The notes below the pieces were generated by a model. It worked only from the letters and a program-made list of their open reading frames with translations. It was not told the DNA's origin and ran no database searches. The translations under genes and the position numbers were made by a program. Shown one piece after another: positions 11,830 to 22,594 of a stretch of 64,000 nt of DNA; the first letter of the stretch is position 1; every line of letters starts with the position of its first letter. The DNA is from Heliocidaris erythrogramma (lineage: Eukaryota > Echinodermata > Echinoidea > Camarodonta > Echinometridae): positions 10,993,168-11,057,167 of the forward strand of contig CM046869.1 in NCBI GenBank assembly GCA_025617745.1, read 5' to 3'.

Positions 11830-12440
11830 AGTGCGTTTTCCGTCGCTCGCTTCGCTCATTCACAAAATTCTGAAACGAGTTTCAGGCAGCGAGAATATTT
11901 CCATAGTATGTTATTGTAATAAAAAAATGTCTATGAATATTCAATGTTATGACAATTTCGGGCACGTCTGCCTTATCGCCATGGCGCCCAGAAATTATGG
12001 TTACCTTACTTTCTATATTGAAATGTTATGAGCAACAACATATTAAAGTGCATTTTTCTTCGCTCGCTTCGCTCGCTCGCAAATCTTAGAAATGAAATAG
12101 TTTCAGGCAACGAGGTCCATGAATATTTATATAGGATGTTATTCCAATATTCAGGCACGTCGCTGCCCTATCGCCATGGAACCCGAATACTTGTTTGGTC
12201 CACTTTTTATATTGAAATATGCAATAGCAAAGTAAATTGCATTTCTCCTCGCTCGCTTCGCTCGCTCGCAAACCTTGTAAACGAGATGTTTCATGCAGCA
12301 AGGTCCATAATGAAATATTCAATGTTATGACAATTTCGGCACGTCACTGCCCTATCGCCATAGCGCCCAGATATTAGGGTTACCTTTCCATAAACGAACA
12401 ACAGCAAAGTGCCCCCCCCCCCGTTCGCTTCACTTCCTAA
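11830..12440 (+). repeat. Four ~200-bp tandem repeats rich in CGCTCGCTTCGCTCG
   Basis: Units start near 11840, 12061, 12251 and 12424. Each has a TTCGCTCGCTTCGCTC block, a TTTCAGGCAGCGAGG-like block and GCACGTC(G/A)CTGCCCTATCGCCAT. They lie inside the outer transposon. Frames running through them are incidental. Confidence 0.75.
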
Positions 12441-13019
12441 AAACTTTAATATGAATGATGCCTGCATATGGCAGCTAGATGACGGGATATAGCTTTACAT
12501 TTCACCTATTGGTGACTAATGCAATAAAAGTTTGCCATTTAAAAGTATATTTTTATTTTTCTCTCGCTCGCAGTATTGGGAATCCTACACACAGAGAAAT
12601 TTTTACAAAAATTATGTAAAAAATTATGTTAAATAGGAACTCCATAACTTTTTTGTAAAATTTACTTAACAAAATGTTTTACAAAACATCCTTTATAAAT
12701 AAAAAAAAAATTATGTAAAAAATTATGTTAAATAGGAACTCCATAACTTTTTTGTAAAATTTACTTAACATTCGACGATAATTATGTAAAATGTCATGTT
12801 AAATATAGGTACTTAAAATTCATGTGTAAATTTTACCTAACAAACAATTCCACACATGTATTATGTTGGGCAAATTCAGTTGCCCACCCAATTCAGTTTC
12901 CTTTTCCTCCAACCTAGGTAAAAAAAAATTAAACCTGCTTGTTATGTCTTTCTGGATCTTAACTTATCAATCCTAACCTATCCTACTTTAAGCTATCCTA
13001 TCCTATATCTTAACCTATC

Positions 13020-13395
13020 CTATCCTAGTTGGTACATGTGGGACGGACCGTGTGTGTGTGTGTGTGTAATTGGGTTTTTACAGACGTGTATCAATCAGAT
13101 ATGATTATTTACGTCTGGGACCGACCTTTAACGTCACCATCCGAAAGACGTGACTCAGTCACCCCATGGAAGAACAGAGCTGTTTTGTAAACAGCTCTGA
13201 AATGGGCTATTCAACCGTATTTCATTCGTGTAATATGTAAGCCTCTAATTATGTACAGATTTTGTATTTATTTTTATGATTTCGGAAATAAAAACAAACA
13301 AACAAACAAACAGTCTCGAACCTGGGTCCGCTGAATCAGTTTATAACTTCCACTGGTAGCTGGATTACAGGCGCACGCCACAACGCCCGAAAGAC
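13020..13395 (-). mobile_element. SINE with Alu/7SL-like head, copy A
   Basis: On the minus strand the head reads GTGGCGTGCGCCTGTAATCC then AGCTACCAG, and about 60 bp later GGTTCGAGACTG (a Pol III B-box). A copy at about 50655-50852 shares this head and continues into GAGTCACGTCTTTC, GGATGGTGACGTTAAAGGTC and CAGACGTAAATAAT. In copy A the head (13300-13395) is separated from that body (about 13080-13160) by about 150 bp of other sequence beginning with a TTTG repeat. It ends near a TG microsatellite. It lies inside the middle transposon. Confidence 0.65.
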
Positions 13396-13871
13396 GTGAC
13401 TCAGTTATATACAGTATTAAATACCCCTTATAATTTTTTTATGCATTTGGTGACAGTTATTAAAATCGGGCCACCCCAAACCATACGCTACTGAAAATTC
13501 ATGAATATTCATATAAGTGTTTTCCCCAATATTGAGGGAAAAATACGAAAATGCAATTTTTTACAAAACCGTTTGCAAAACATTTTACTTAATGGCGACA
13601 AATTACATTGTGCATGTAAAATAAACTTAACGAAATATCTTACAGCGTAATTTTGCAAGATTTGTTCAGTCAGTTTTACATAACTGTGTATCAAAATCAT
13701 GTTAATGTCAACTGACATTCGTAAAATGTATTTTATACACAATAGTTTACAAAACATTTCACTTAATGATGACTTATAACATCTGCATGATAAAATTCCC
13801 TTTAAAAAAATACTTGTACCTAACACATTTTACATAATAGGCATTTCTTTTGCAAAATGAATTTTACTTAA

Positions 13872-15729
13872 AGGGCGAGTCAATTAGAATTACATTTCAT
13901 GATAATATCAAAGTATTGTGACAATATTGCTAGAAATCGCATATACTTTTTATTAAAAAGATCTGTGTACTTCTCTAAGCTTCGTTGAAATTGCCTAAAT
14001 CGCACGTTTATCAGCTAGTCTGTCACGCCCCTCGAAAAATAGGGCCCAGTCACGTGCCTTGTCAGGTGACCTGTGACGTACCATCGGGAACATCTAGCTA
14101 GCGGACGACGCTTGTCTGTGGATATCCAGTGCAGGGAATTTTGGATAGGCATGATAGGAGTGCATATCTCAAGAAAATGACGAGGAGATGTGTTGTTGCT
14201 GGGTGCAGCAAAGGCACCAGCGATGGTGTCAGTCTGCACACCTTTCCTAAAGATGATGCAACTCGAAAAATTTGGATTTCAAGGATCAAGCTGACGCGAG
14301 CTAGCTCAGTGGGATGGCCCTTCCGCTCACAGTACTGTTTGCAGTGACCACTTCAGGGAGGAGGACTTCGATAGTCAGGCCCTCAGGCCAGGGGCTGTAT
14401 GACCAGCTAGGATTTGCGCCCAAGAATAAAATGCTGCGGCCGACAGCTATCCCTGTCATCAGACTGGGAACTGAGGGCTGTGGAACTGGAAGCCAAACAC
14501 AGGGAGCTGTGTTCTGCAGTTCTGAAGCTGGAGTCACTGTAGAAAAAGAGGGTAGGTCTACCGTACCGTACCGTAGAGCCCTGTTTTTGGATGTGGGTGT
14601 GCCGCTGCCAATCTCAAAACAGGGGGCTAAGGAGCTAAATGGTTAATTGAGGAAGCTCATTTTTGAGGGTCTAAGGAGCGAACGGGCTCATGGGCAGAGC
14701 TAATTTTAGCTGCTCGCTATCTCACTACTCTGGTACACATACGGTGCATGAGCTGAGTCAGCGGTCGCAGCGCTGTTTTTAACGCTGTACATGCCGCGCC
14801 ACTGCACTGGCTCGATGTCGCATGCAGATTGATCTCGCTGAGCCGCCGCTAGCACTAGTAATACCGCGTTCAGTTAGGGGGCACTAGGCCGCCCAGCTCC
14901 CCGCTGCGCTGGCCTGGGAGGCTAGGGAGCGACCGTTCCCGGACAATGGGCTGTGCGCATTGTTTTCTCATATTCTAGGGAGCGAGTCGGAAGCCAATCG
15001 AGGTGCGGTTAGTGAAAATCTGAAAATCGCATATCATGGGAGCGACCCGAGAAGGTTGAAAATGGGGAAAGTCACAGCGGCACATACATGTGTGACATAT
15101 AATATATGTGAGTGCCCCCCCCCCCCCCCCCCCCGGAAGCAGCTAGCTTGCAGCACACGATTTTGCTGTAATTGTTGTAATATATTTAGACTTTCATCCA
15201 GTCTTTCAGTGTACTTGGTTGTTATCATAAACACGCACACAAAGATTCGCAAGGTACGGTCAGCAGTAAAGCGACTGTCCACACGTCTACTTGTCTGTAA
15301 AATATTACGTTTTTCCAAAACATAAACCTAATCCAAAAGAGGAATTATCATGGGTAAAGTGTTTGAAAAAATGCCAGACTTGTCATTTGACCTCTACTAA
15401 AATGTCTAAACAACCTATTCAAATCCTTTTGGGGGACTTAAAGATTGTCGAAATTGTATAAATAGTGATATGAAAATGGATAAATTATCATTCATTTACA
15501 TTGCCAACATATTAGTCAAACTTAGTGGCTTCGCGGGGACTTCCCGATGCTACGTCAAATCGCTCTAGCCAATCAGCTGTCAATTTTTGGGGGCGTTCCC
15601 AAATTAGTGAGTTTTTTGACCAATTTCTTGTTACTGGGCAATTTTTTTTTCTGTAAAAATGTCAGAATTGTGTCATTGGACCTATGTACTACATTTTTAG
15701 CCCCAATGTTGATTCTAATTGACTCGCCC
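13872..15729. mobile_element. Inner TTAA-flanked transposon (Kolobok-like)
   Basis: The left end AGGGCGAGTCAATTAGAAT and the right end, reverse-complemented GGGCGAGTCAATTAGAAT, are perfect apart from one terminal A. TTAA flanks both sides (13868-13871 and 15730-15733). The element is 1.86 kb and contains a THAP zinc-finger sequence at 14177-14460. TTAA duplications together with a THAP domain are characteristic of the Kolobok superfamily. It lacks a recognisable catalytic domain, so this copy is internally deleted or decayed. It is inserted in the middle transposon. Confidence 0.75.
14177..14460 (+). pseudogene. THAP DNA-binding domain of a transposase, two frameshifts
   Basis: An ATG at 14177 starts MTRRCVVAGCSKG, the beginning of a THAP domain (C-x4-C), followed by HTFPKDD and RKIWISRIK. 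Near 14305 the frame shifts by one base, and the next section carries TVCSDHF with the second zinc pair (C at 14340, H at 14349) and FREEDF. A second shift in the same direction near 14396 leads to a frame with MLRPTAIPVI, the place of the AVPTIF-type box. The C2CH set is thus all present but spread over three frames. THAP domains bind DNA specifically and head P, Kolobok and ISL2EU transposases as well as host factors. Position inside a TTAA-flanked element argues for transposase. No catalytic region is recognisable downstream. Confidence 0.75.
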
Positions 15730-16129
15730 TTAAATAGTGCTAAGTAAATGTTACATAAAATTTTACATTTTGCATGACACATTATATGCGAAATGTAATT
15801 CATTACAAATATTCATTAGTAAAATACTACATAAAAACATTCATTTGAGACAATTTTACATATATTAAGTAAAAATTTTACAAAAGGAAGTTTACATAAT
15901 GAAATATTAAGTAAATATTTCTCGGTGTGTACACATGTGGTATTATATGTTCGAGCTTCACATTTGACCCACCCCCTGTCAAATAATTCTGACTATACGC
16001 TCATGCCCACACCCTTGTAGGGGCACACCCCCTGACCCGACACCCCTACTCGGTCGATTCGCTCCCTCAGAAAGGTCCACTTTTTCCAATGTTGAACCCC
16101 CCGCAAAAATCCTAGTTACGGGCCTGAGT

Positions 16130-17654
16130 CAGAGTTTTGATCATTTTTGAAGTCTCGTGGTAGGTTAATCGTGTAAGCCAAATTAGACAAGTGACCTAGA
16201 AAATCAAACCAGGACATGTGTACTGTTAGATCAGCTGATTACTATAGACTAGTCTAGTCTAAATATTTTCCTGGTCTCGGGGGGCGGGACATCCACAGTC
16301 AGGTATATATGTCTATACAACATGCGACACGTGCGTCCGATACATTTTCAATAGGTTTCGTAATGCGGATGCGGGGTACATTTCTGAGGGGGGAGGGGTG
16401 CGCCCAGAATGACTTTCTTTCAAATCACAATCATGCACCCCTAGATTGCAGGAAAATTTCTCTTTTTGTTCAAATCGTCATAGAAGTAACAAATTTACGT
16501 ATTCTTCGAATATTACACGGAACTCGCAAACAATTTGAAAATATTGTTTTATCCAATTTTCTCTTTTTAAAAACAAAAACCAACAAACATGTAGAAAAAA
16601 CAGGAAACTTTACTGATTGTTATTTTGGTCTGGGTCATACTGGGTGTAATGATTCGCGAGGGGATAATTTCGCGATTTTGATAATGTTGATATTACTATA
16701 AAACAGAAGTGGAAGTTTTAATTCGCTTGGGTTTGACTCGCGAAATTCGCGAAAATAAAACCATTGCAAAATTTCAGCTCTTTAAGCAAACCCAAATATC
16801 ACTGATAAATATTATCACAGAGTGGAGGCGGGAAGACTGCGGGAACATTGCAAGTTCGGAAAGTGTATATAGGCGGGGTGCACTTTTTCAACGCGTTTGA
16901 TTCTCTTCATGAGCAGAATCAATATTTCATACAGCCCAAGTCCAACGAAAAATATATAGTGGGAGAATTAGGCCTTCTATACCTGACGACTTCCCCACCC
17001 CCCCCCCCCCAAAAAAAACCAATACAAAACAAAAACGGGTCCTTTTGCAGGGTGGCGCCTCGTCCGAAATTCGGGGGCTAATATTTTAAATTGTCAATTA
17101 GGGGGCCTTATCCGTCATAATGGGGAACAAAGAGATGCACATTTGGCCTTGCGTGCATTGGCCTGCAAAGCTAATAATGAAAAATACACCTATATTCGCA
17201 TTTTTCAGACGCAGATGTGGTATACACCGTACGCGTGATGGTTACTGGTTAGTCCCCCCGATGGCATAGTGCAATGTGACTGTGTGATACATGTAAACCC
17301 AGTCCATTTTATTAAGCTCACCGTCTAACTTCTGATTTATTTCTCGGAATTATATCACAGTAAACTTAACATTATGATATACCGTGATTCCGTGAATGGT
17401 GTAACTCTAAACTATTTTATTATTGAAGGAAGGGAAAAAATACATTAACGAGCGCCTTGGGAACCTGATGATTATTAGACGCTAAATAAATCGAAACAAT
17501 AATATTTCTGATTATTATTATAATAATAATAATAATAATAATAATAAGTATTATTATTATTATTATTATTATCATTATTATCATTATCATTATTATCATT
17601 TTCATTATTATTGTCATTATTACTATCATTAATTATTATTATTATTATTATTAA

Positions 17655-17697
<43 letters not shown>

Positions 17698-18258
17698 GCT
17701 CTACTTATTTTACTGAATTATCCGCAATTTCAATTAAGTATTTTAAGTGTTAAAATATGGTCTGGCGTCCCCCCCCCCTAAATTTTGGTGCTTCCGCCGC
17801 CAATGTATGTGCTGACCAAGCTGCACTGGGGGTTTTCGGATTAGTCCATTATGTTATATAATTAAGGAATCTTCTTGAAGGAAGTTATTTTCAAGTTCTC
17901 TTTATGATTTTATGAACATAGAAATTTCCAGAATAGAAATCATTATTCATATGTGAAAAGTGAATGTACTCTGTAACAGTGAATGAATACACATCCAGTA
18001 GAGGAAGAACATTCTAGATCATTACATTATGTGTGATGTACTGTAGGATAGGAACAATGTAATTTCATGTTGTAACGTGTTGACTATCCTGACCTGTGAA
18101 TGAACTTCTTAGTAAGAGTGTAACATTGCAATGAGTCTATAATAGATCATGGGAATCCCCTTTCTTTTGTTTGTTACAACTAGAACTAAATGTATGTAGA
18201 ACTTACAAGGGAGTTCAAATCCTTCATCAATGTGGTGGTAGAAGGTAGAAAATTCTAG
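16130..18258. other. Non-coding DNA with ATT microsatellite
   Basis: No gene is recognised. At 17505-17697 an AAT/ATT triplet array changes strand part-way (AATn then ATTn), so it can form a hairpin. At 17763-17808 a CCCCCCCCTAAATTT...TTCCGCCGCC sequence is an inverted relative of the G-rich repeat at 9582. The remaining sequence shows nothing. Confidence 0.5.
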
Positions 18259-18262
18259 TTAA

Positions 18263-18481
18263 GCCTTAGTCACAACTGCCCGTACGGGCTTGTACGGGTG
18301 GTTTACGGGTGGTTTACGGGCAGAAATTTGGGAAAACGCAAGGGGGACGCAGGTTGTTCGTACGGAATTTCGAGTTCGCAGACAGCACGCTAAAGCCGTA
18401 GGCCGAAAATGTGTATGCACATTATTTTCTGCGTTCTCGCTACGACAGGCAGCCCGTGGACAAGATGTTGTGACTAAGGCT
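18263..18481. mobile_element. TTAA-flanked MITE with GCCTTAGTCACAAC ends
   Basis: The left end GCCTTAGTCACAAC and the right end GTTGTGACTAAGGC are perfect inverted repeats. TTAA lies at 18259-18262 and 18482-18485 (one extra T on the right). The element is 219 bp without coding sequence; a TTAA duplication implies mobilisation by piggyBac- or Kolobok-type transposase. Confidence 0.82.
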
Positions 18482-18485
18482 TTAA

Positions 18486-18954
18486 GGGTTGAGATTGTAT
18501 ATAAGCTGGGATCTTGCACAGATATTTCAGAATTTATACCCTGACTAACATCGTGTAGCATTTATTTCATAAGTTCTCAGTTAACACCATCTGACATTGA
18601 TCAACCTGTGGAGATCGTCTTTGACCTCATCTTGGACTTTGTCTTGGGCATCTTCCTTGACATAGTGTTCGACATTGTTATCGACATCATTATCGACATC
18701 GTAACTGACATCGTCGACATAGATGATTTCTTGAATTACCTTGGACATTCTTCGGCTGGATCTTCTGGAATCTTATTTTACCAATTGGACAACATAACAT
18801 TTAGATTTTCTATTCGGGATTATTATTGTGAATTAGCAGTCAACTTACTCTATACATCCTGGAATGGAATTCAGGTAATATGATTGACAGATCTGGATTC
18901 ACAGTAGAAAAGTCTATTAAATGAAGTTCCTTTGTAATTCCATAAAAGGGGACC
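18486..18954. other. GACAT(C/T)-rich minisatellite-like stretch and flanks
   Basis: From 18608 to about 18730 the sequence is a degenerate repeat of GACATCGT/GACATTGTT. It happens to keep a frame open that reads as Asp-Ile-Val repeats; the composition is that of a repeat and not of a protein. Nothing else was found. Confidence 0.45.
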
Positions 18955-18958
18955 TTTA

Positions 18959-19380
18959 AGCCCGGCGCACACTATACGATCCGATTGAGACGCGATTTTC
19001 TAAAAAAAAATGCACTATGCATTAAATGTGAAAGTTTAATAAAGTGAAATTATCTCATTTGAAGTTCGGAATAATGATACGAATACTAATATCGAAATTT
19101 TGGTTAACTGCAATTCTTCTGGTTAGAGTAAAGGCCAAATCGGCTTCAAATCTTAATAGTCGATCGCAAGATTGGTATGACGTCACCACGATTTGGAATT
19201 GAATTCGCTTTTATTCCTACCAGGGGGCTCGCAGAAGCCCGAAATTTCGATTTTAGTATTCATACTACTATTCGGAACTTTGATCACGAAGATTTTACAT
19301 GTTTGGAGGTTCATATCAAATGTTATAACAACTTTTCCAAAAATCGCATCGTAGTCAGATCGTTCAGTGTGCGCCGGGCT
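18959..19380. mobile_element. TTAA-flanked MITE with GCCCGGCGCACACT ends
   Basis: The left end GCCCGGCGCACACT(ATACGATC) matches the right end AGTGTGCGCCGGGC (preceded by GATCGTTC). TTAA flanks at about 18955-18958 and 19381-19384. It is about 420 bp with no transposase. Together with the element at 18263 it shows repeated TTAA-targeted insertion in this interval. Confidence 0.8.
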
Positions 19381-19384
19381 TTAA

Positions 19385-19536
19385 TGGTTTTCATGATCAC
19401 GCTTAGATTGCGTTCGCTTATGATAAACAACATCTTTGTTATCATTTGTATAATCTTGCATTTTAATTTTTTATCCCTGAAGAAGGGGGGGGGGGGGGTC
19501 CTCGAAAATTTGGAACTTATAAATTTCAGTTCTCTG

Positions 19537-19579
<43 letters not shown>

Positions 19580-20328
19580 CACACACCACACCCACACAGA
19601 CACAAGCATATTAGTTATTGCTATGTAAGAAATGCCTCTGGTAAGCTTTATGAATGAAATTTGATTATATTTGTAAACTGTTCCATTGGTTTTCACAACT
19701 TTGAGGTTGACTTCATATTTCACGCACTCGAGGAGTCTCCTTTACAAAAACTAAATTTAGTGTTCAGATTAAAATCGAAACAAAAAATGAGTAAAGAAAT
19801 ACTGGGAGGCAGAACTTGTCAAAATGTATCTCTAAACTATTAAATAATATGTCTATACTATTTTCAGATTCAGAAAGCTTATATTTTTTAATAATTAAAT
19901 ATAATGACATACTTTATTTTTGATTTATTTATTTATTTATTTTTTAATTTTTTTTATTTATTTTTTATTTTTTTTTTATTTATTTATTTTTTATTTTTTT
20001 TTTTTATTTTTGTGGGGGACGCTTTTCAATAAAATGTTCACAGTTAACAGTGGACTTGATTATTAAAAAAAATCAGTTCTGCAGCGTGTTATTCCTCTTT
20101 CATTCGAGGGAAAATACCCGACTATGAAACGAGTTAGCTACTTGTTCACTTATGAATAAAATAGATTACATTAAGCTCAAATGCTTCACAGTATTCAATA
20201 GATTGACTGCGAGTTAAAATTGACGGCGAGTTAAAATTACGCAAAAATCAATTTGTATCATGAGAGAGAATACAACCCCAACCCAAACCCCTCCGAAAAA
20301 TCCCTAAACCAATCCATATATTTCCTAC
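19385..20328. other. Microsatellites and AT-rich DNA
   Basis: A G run lies at about 19487-19498, a compound CT-TA-AC microsatellite at about 19537-19600, and a TTTA/T-rich tract at 19905-20015. No gene is recognised. The 3' part lies directly downstream of the donor site of the exon at 20329-20511 and may be its intron. Confidence 0.45.
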
Positions 20329-20511
20329 CTGGATGTGCGCAATACAAGTTCGTTTTGTCTCTCGCTTCTTCAGGCGTTCTGACGTCATATTCAGGGTGAT
20401 CACGTGGTAGATACTTGGGAACCAACTTGACTAATTCCCCAGTATGTTCAGAGACACTATAGGGGCAGATATCCAGCGGTATTAAAGGGCATGTTCCATC
20501 ACCGAGAATAC
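20329..20511 (-). CDS. Unidentified internal exon (61 codons, phase 1-1)
   Basis: On the minus strand an acceptor (TTTTAAAAAG at 20512 onward) and a good donor (CCAG|GTAGG, GT at 20328-20327) bound 183 bp that is open only in the frame implied by both sites. It reads ILGDGTCPLIPLDICPYSV, then EHTGELVKLVPKYLPRDHPE, then RTPEEARDKTNLYCAHP. Composition is protein-like: balanced charges, three Cys, no repeats. Length divisible by three and phase 1 at both ends is common for modules of extracellular proteins. I do not recognise the family. It could be part of the same minus-strand gene as the lectin exon at 2448-2593, but the split codon there fits an A better than this exon's final G, so direct joining is unlikely. 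Confidence 0.6.
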
Positions 20512-21366
20512 CTTTTTAAAATCATTTTATATAAAGATAATAAATTTTAATAAGCATCTGTGCCTTATCGTGGGTTGCTAACATGTAACTTTTGTGTTTT
20601 TTCAACAATTTATTTTTGTAATAAACAATAAGAGAGCACATCTTTTTAAGAAATGAAGAAATGAAAGCTGATTGAGAAAAAAACAATGTTAAAGAAGTTT
20701 ATTGGATACTTTGATATATTAGGCTAGGAGCCTGTCCGGGAATAGTCACCCCATTTTACATGTGAGATTTGAACCTTTAAAGTTACTTAGATCATCCATG
20801 TCATTCACAAACAGCTTGTCAGCTCGGACGAAGCCGCCTAGGTTGGCCCCCAAAGCCTTAAAGAGCTTAAAACCCATACTAACATAATTATGCGCCAAAC
20901 TTTTTCAGAAAGAAGGTGCATGACTATACATTACCAAAAACACAAAAACTGAGAAAATTTTCCGTCGGGATGGGTTGTCACACGGCCCCTAAAAATTGGG
21001 AAAATTTTTTTCCCCTTAAGGCCCACGGACCAATTTTTTTCAGAAGGAAGAGGTATGGGTGTACATTACAAAATATACTTTCCATCGGGGAGTGGGTGTT
21101 AAACGCCCCTGAAAAAACAGCGCAGTGACCCTAAACCAAGCTCTGCTGCCCAAAGTGCTCTTGATGTAGAGAAAACCCATTTTTTTGCCTTACAACCTTA
21201 ATAACTCCAAAATGTGTCATTCAATTCAGATCAAATTACATAGTACATTCTTGAGTATAGTAACTTTCTTGGGTGCAATTTGGTGTCAAATGATCATTTC
21301 AATAATAAGTTATTAAATTAGGAAAAAATTAGGAAAAATATTTCTCAAAAGTAGTCAAATGGTATT
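20512..21366. other. Probable intron / intergenic DNA
   Basis: AT-rich, with two related segments near 20880-20960 and 21020-21090 (AGAAGG..G..ATG..T..ACATTAC..AAA, followed by CC(A/G)TCGGG(A/G)). No exon is supported. Confidence 0.4.
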
Positions 21367-21476
21367 GTCAGGATTAAGTTTCCCCCTTCCCGCGCGAAGC
21401 GCGAAATCTCTGACGATTTAGCAAATTTAAGAGAGAGATAAGCGGCTCGTAACGAACAATTTTTTTAAAGCGGAAA

Positions 21477-22594
21477 CCCTGATAGCAGAAAGTGGTAAAA
21501 ATTACGTGATATTTACGTCGTAGTTTTCGTCTTTTTTACGTCCTGTAATTACGTCAATAAGACGACAACTTGCACCAACGCAAGACGTCAAGAGGACGTC
21601 TTATTTTGACGTCATCTGTACACTGCAAAAACTGAAGTGCTGAGCACTTTTTGAGGGCATGCATAGGGACTGCACTCAGAGTGCTATTGAATGCACACAG
21701 CGTGCTATTTCAGCACTTTCACGGGAGCTGGACCGGCTCCTTAAACTGCTAAACATTCATAAAAAAAAATGATTTGGGCGAGCTTCGAACCAGGGTCCGC
21801 TGATCGAGAATTGCTGGCATTACCGCTAGACTAACTCACATTGTACGATTTAGAGCAGATCATATTGTCACATAGTGAATTTACGACACCACATAGTTCA
21901 TGTTATCTACTTGACTCCCATGACTAAACTGGATTGCAAGAAGCATTCGTTAGTCCATCGGTAACGTCAGCGCCTCTCAATCAGCGGAACCTGGTTCGAG
22001 GCTTGCCACGGTCACATATTTTTTTTTGCTTGTAAATTAGCACACTACAAGTGCTATAAACAGCATTTCAGGTGCAGTCACTATACATGCCCCTAAAAGT
22101 AGCACTTTAGTTTTTACAATATACAAGACGTAGGGATGACGTCAAAATAAGACGTCCTCTTGACGTCTTGCGTTGGTGCAAGTTGTCGTCTTATTGACGT
22201 AATTTCAGGACGTAAAAAAGACGAAAACCGCGACGTAAATATCACGACATTTTTAACACTTTCTGCTATCAGGGAAGAGGAATGAAGACGTAGAGATGAC
22301 GTCAAAATAAGACGTCCTCTTGACGTCTTGCGTTGGTGCAAGTTGTCGTCTTATTGACGTAATTACAGGACGTAAAAAAGACGAAAACCACGACGTAAAT
22401 ATCACGACATTTTTAACACTTTCTGCTATCAGGGAAGAGGAATGAAGACGTAGAGATGACGTCAAAATAAGACGTCCTCTTGACGTCTTGCATTGGTGCA
22501 AGTTGTCGTCTTATTGACGTAATTACAGGACGTAAAAAGACGAAAACCACGACGTAAATATCACGTCATTTTTTAACACTTTCTGCTATCAGGG
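21477..22594. mobile_element. Hairpin MITE with a tripled right arm, inserted in the satellite
   Basis: The left arm (21477 to about 21617) starts CCCTGATAGCAGAAAGTG and contains ATTACGTCAATAAGACGAC and GCAAGACGTCAAGAGGACGT. The reverse complement of this arm follows three times in tandem (ending near 22271, 22432 and 22594, period about 160 bp), each ending CACTTTCTGCTATCAGGG. The uninterrupted satellite unit (GGCGGAAAGTTATAG) gives the empty site: GGCGGAAA before and AAGTTATAG after, that is a 2-bp AA overlap. It is non-coding. Confidence 0.8.
21621..22121. mobile_element. TA-flanked element nested in the hairpin MITE, with two tRNA-like segments
   Basis: The ends are CACTGCAAAAACTGAAGTGCT and, reverse-complemented, TATTGTAAAAACTAAAGTGCT, with TA at 21619-21620 and 22122-22123. 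The inner parts of the arms are also related (GGGCATGCATAGGGACTGCAC / GGGGCATGTATAGTGACTGCAC). Between the arms are two tRNA-like sequences: one on minus (about 21775-21845, TCTAGCGGTAATGCC and GGTTCGAAGCTC) and one on plus (about 21955-22015, GTCCATCGGTAACG and GGTTCGAGGCTT). Both have A- and B-box-like motifs. Confidence 0.7.

Larger units (their letters stand above)
12588..15929. mobile_element. Middle transposon, TA-flanked, inside the outer element
   Basis: The left end is CACACAGAGAAATTTTTAC and the right end, reverse-complemented, is CACACCGAGAAATATTTAC (17 of 19 match). TA flanks both sides (12586-12587 and 15930-15931). Removing it rejoins the right arm of the outer element. Subterminal regions (12595-12860, 13500-13870, 15730-15925) are crowded with TTATGTAAAA/TTTTACATAA motifs in both orientations, a likely transposase-binding array. 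No transposase of its own is visible, so it is probably non-autonomous. TA duplications fit Tc1/mariner, ISL2EU or similar groups; I cannot choose. Confidence 0.75.
11355..16129. mobile_element. Outer long-TIR DNA transposon (host of the nest)
   Basis: The left arm (11355 to about 11575) and right arm (about 15935-16129) are inverted repeats of about 190 bp. Both begin ACTCAGGCCCGTAACTAGG and share TTCAACATTGGAAAAAGTGG, GAGGGAGCGAA and GGGTGTCGGGTCAGGGGG. The right arm continues across the middle element: left-arm complement GAATCCTATACAGTGGTAG equals GAATCCTA (before the insertion) joined to CACATGTGGTA (after it). CAGG-type ends suggest a hAT-like family, but the flanking octamers do not match, so no target duplication is seen. 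Its own interior (11575-12585) is tandem repeats, with no transposase recognised. Confidence 0.75.

Noticed and set aside
17420..17629. Ile-rich minus-strand frame as a membrane peptide
   Set aside because: It is the translation of an ATT/AAT microsatellite.
9582..17808. A still larger outermost transposon bounded by GGCGGCGGAAGC repeats
   Set aside because: Only about 13 bp match at the two ends, no target duplication is seen, and the same G-rich repeat occurs alone at 26526-26640.
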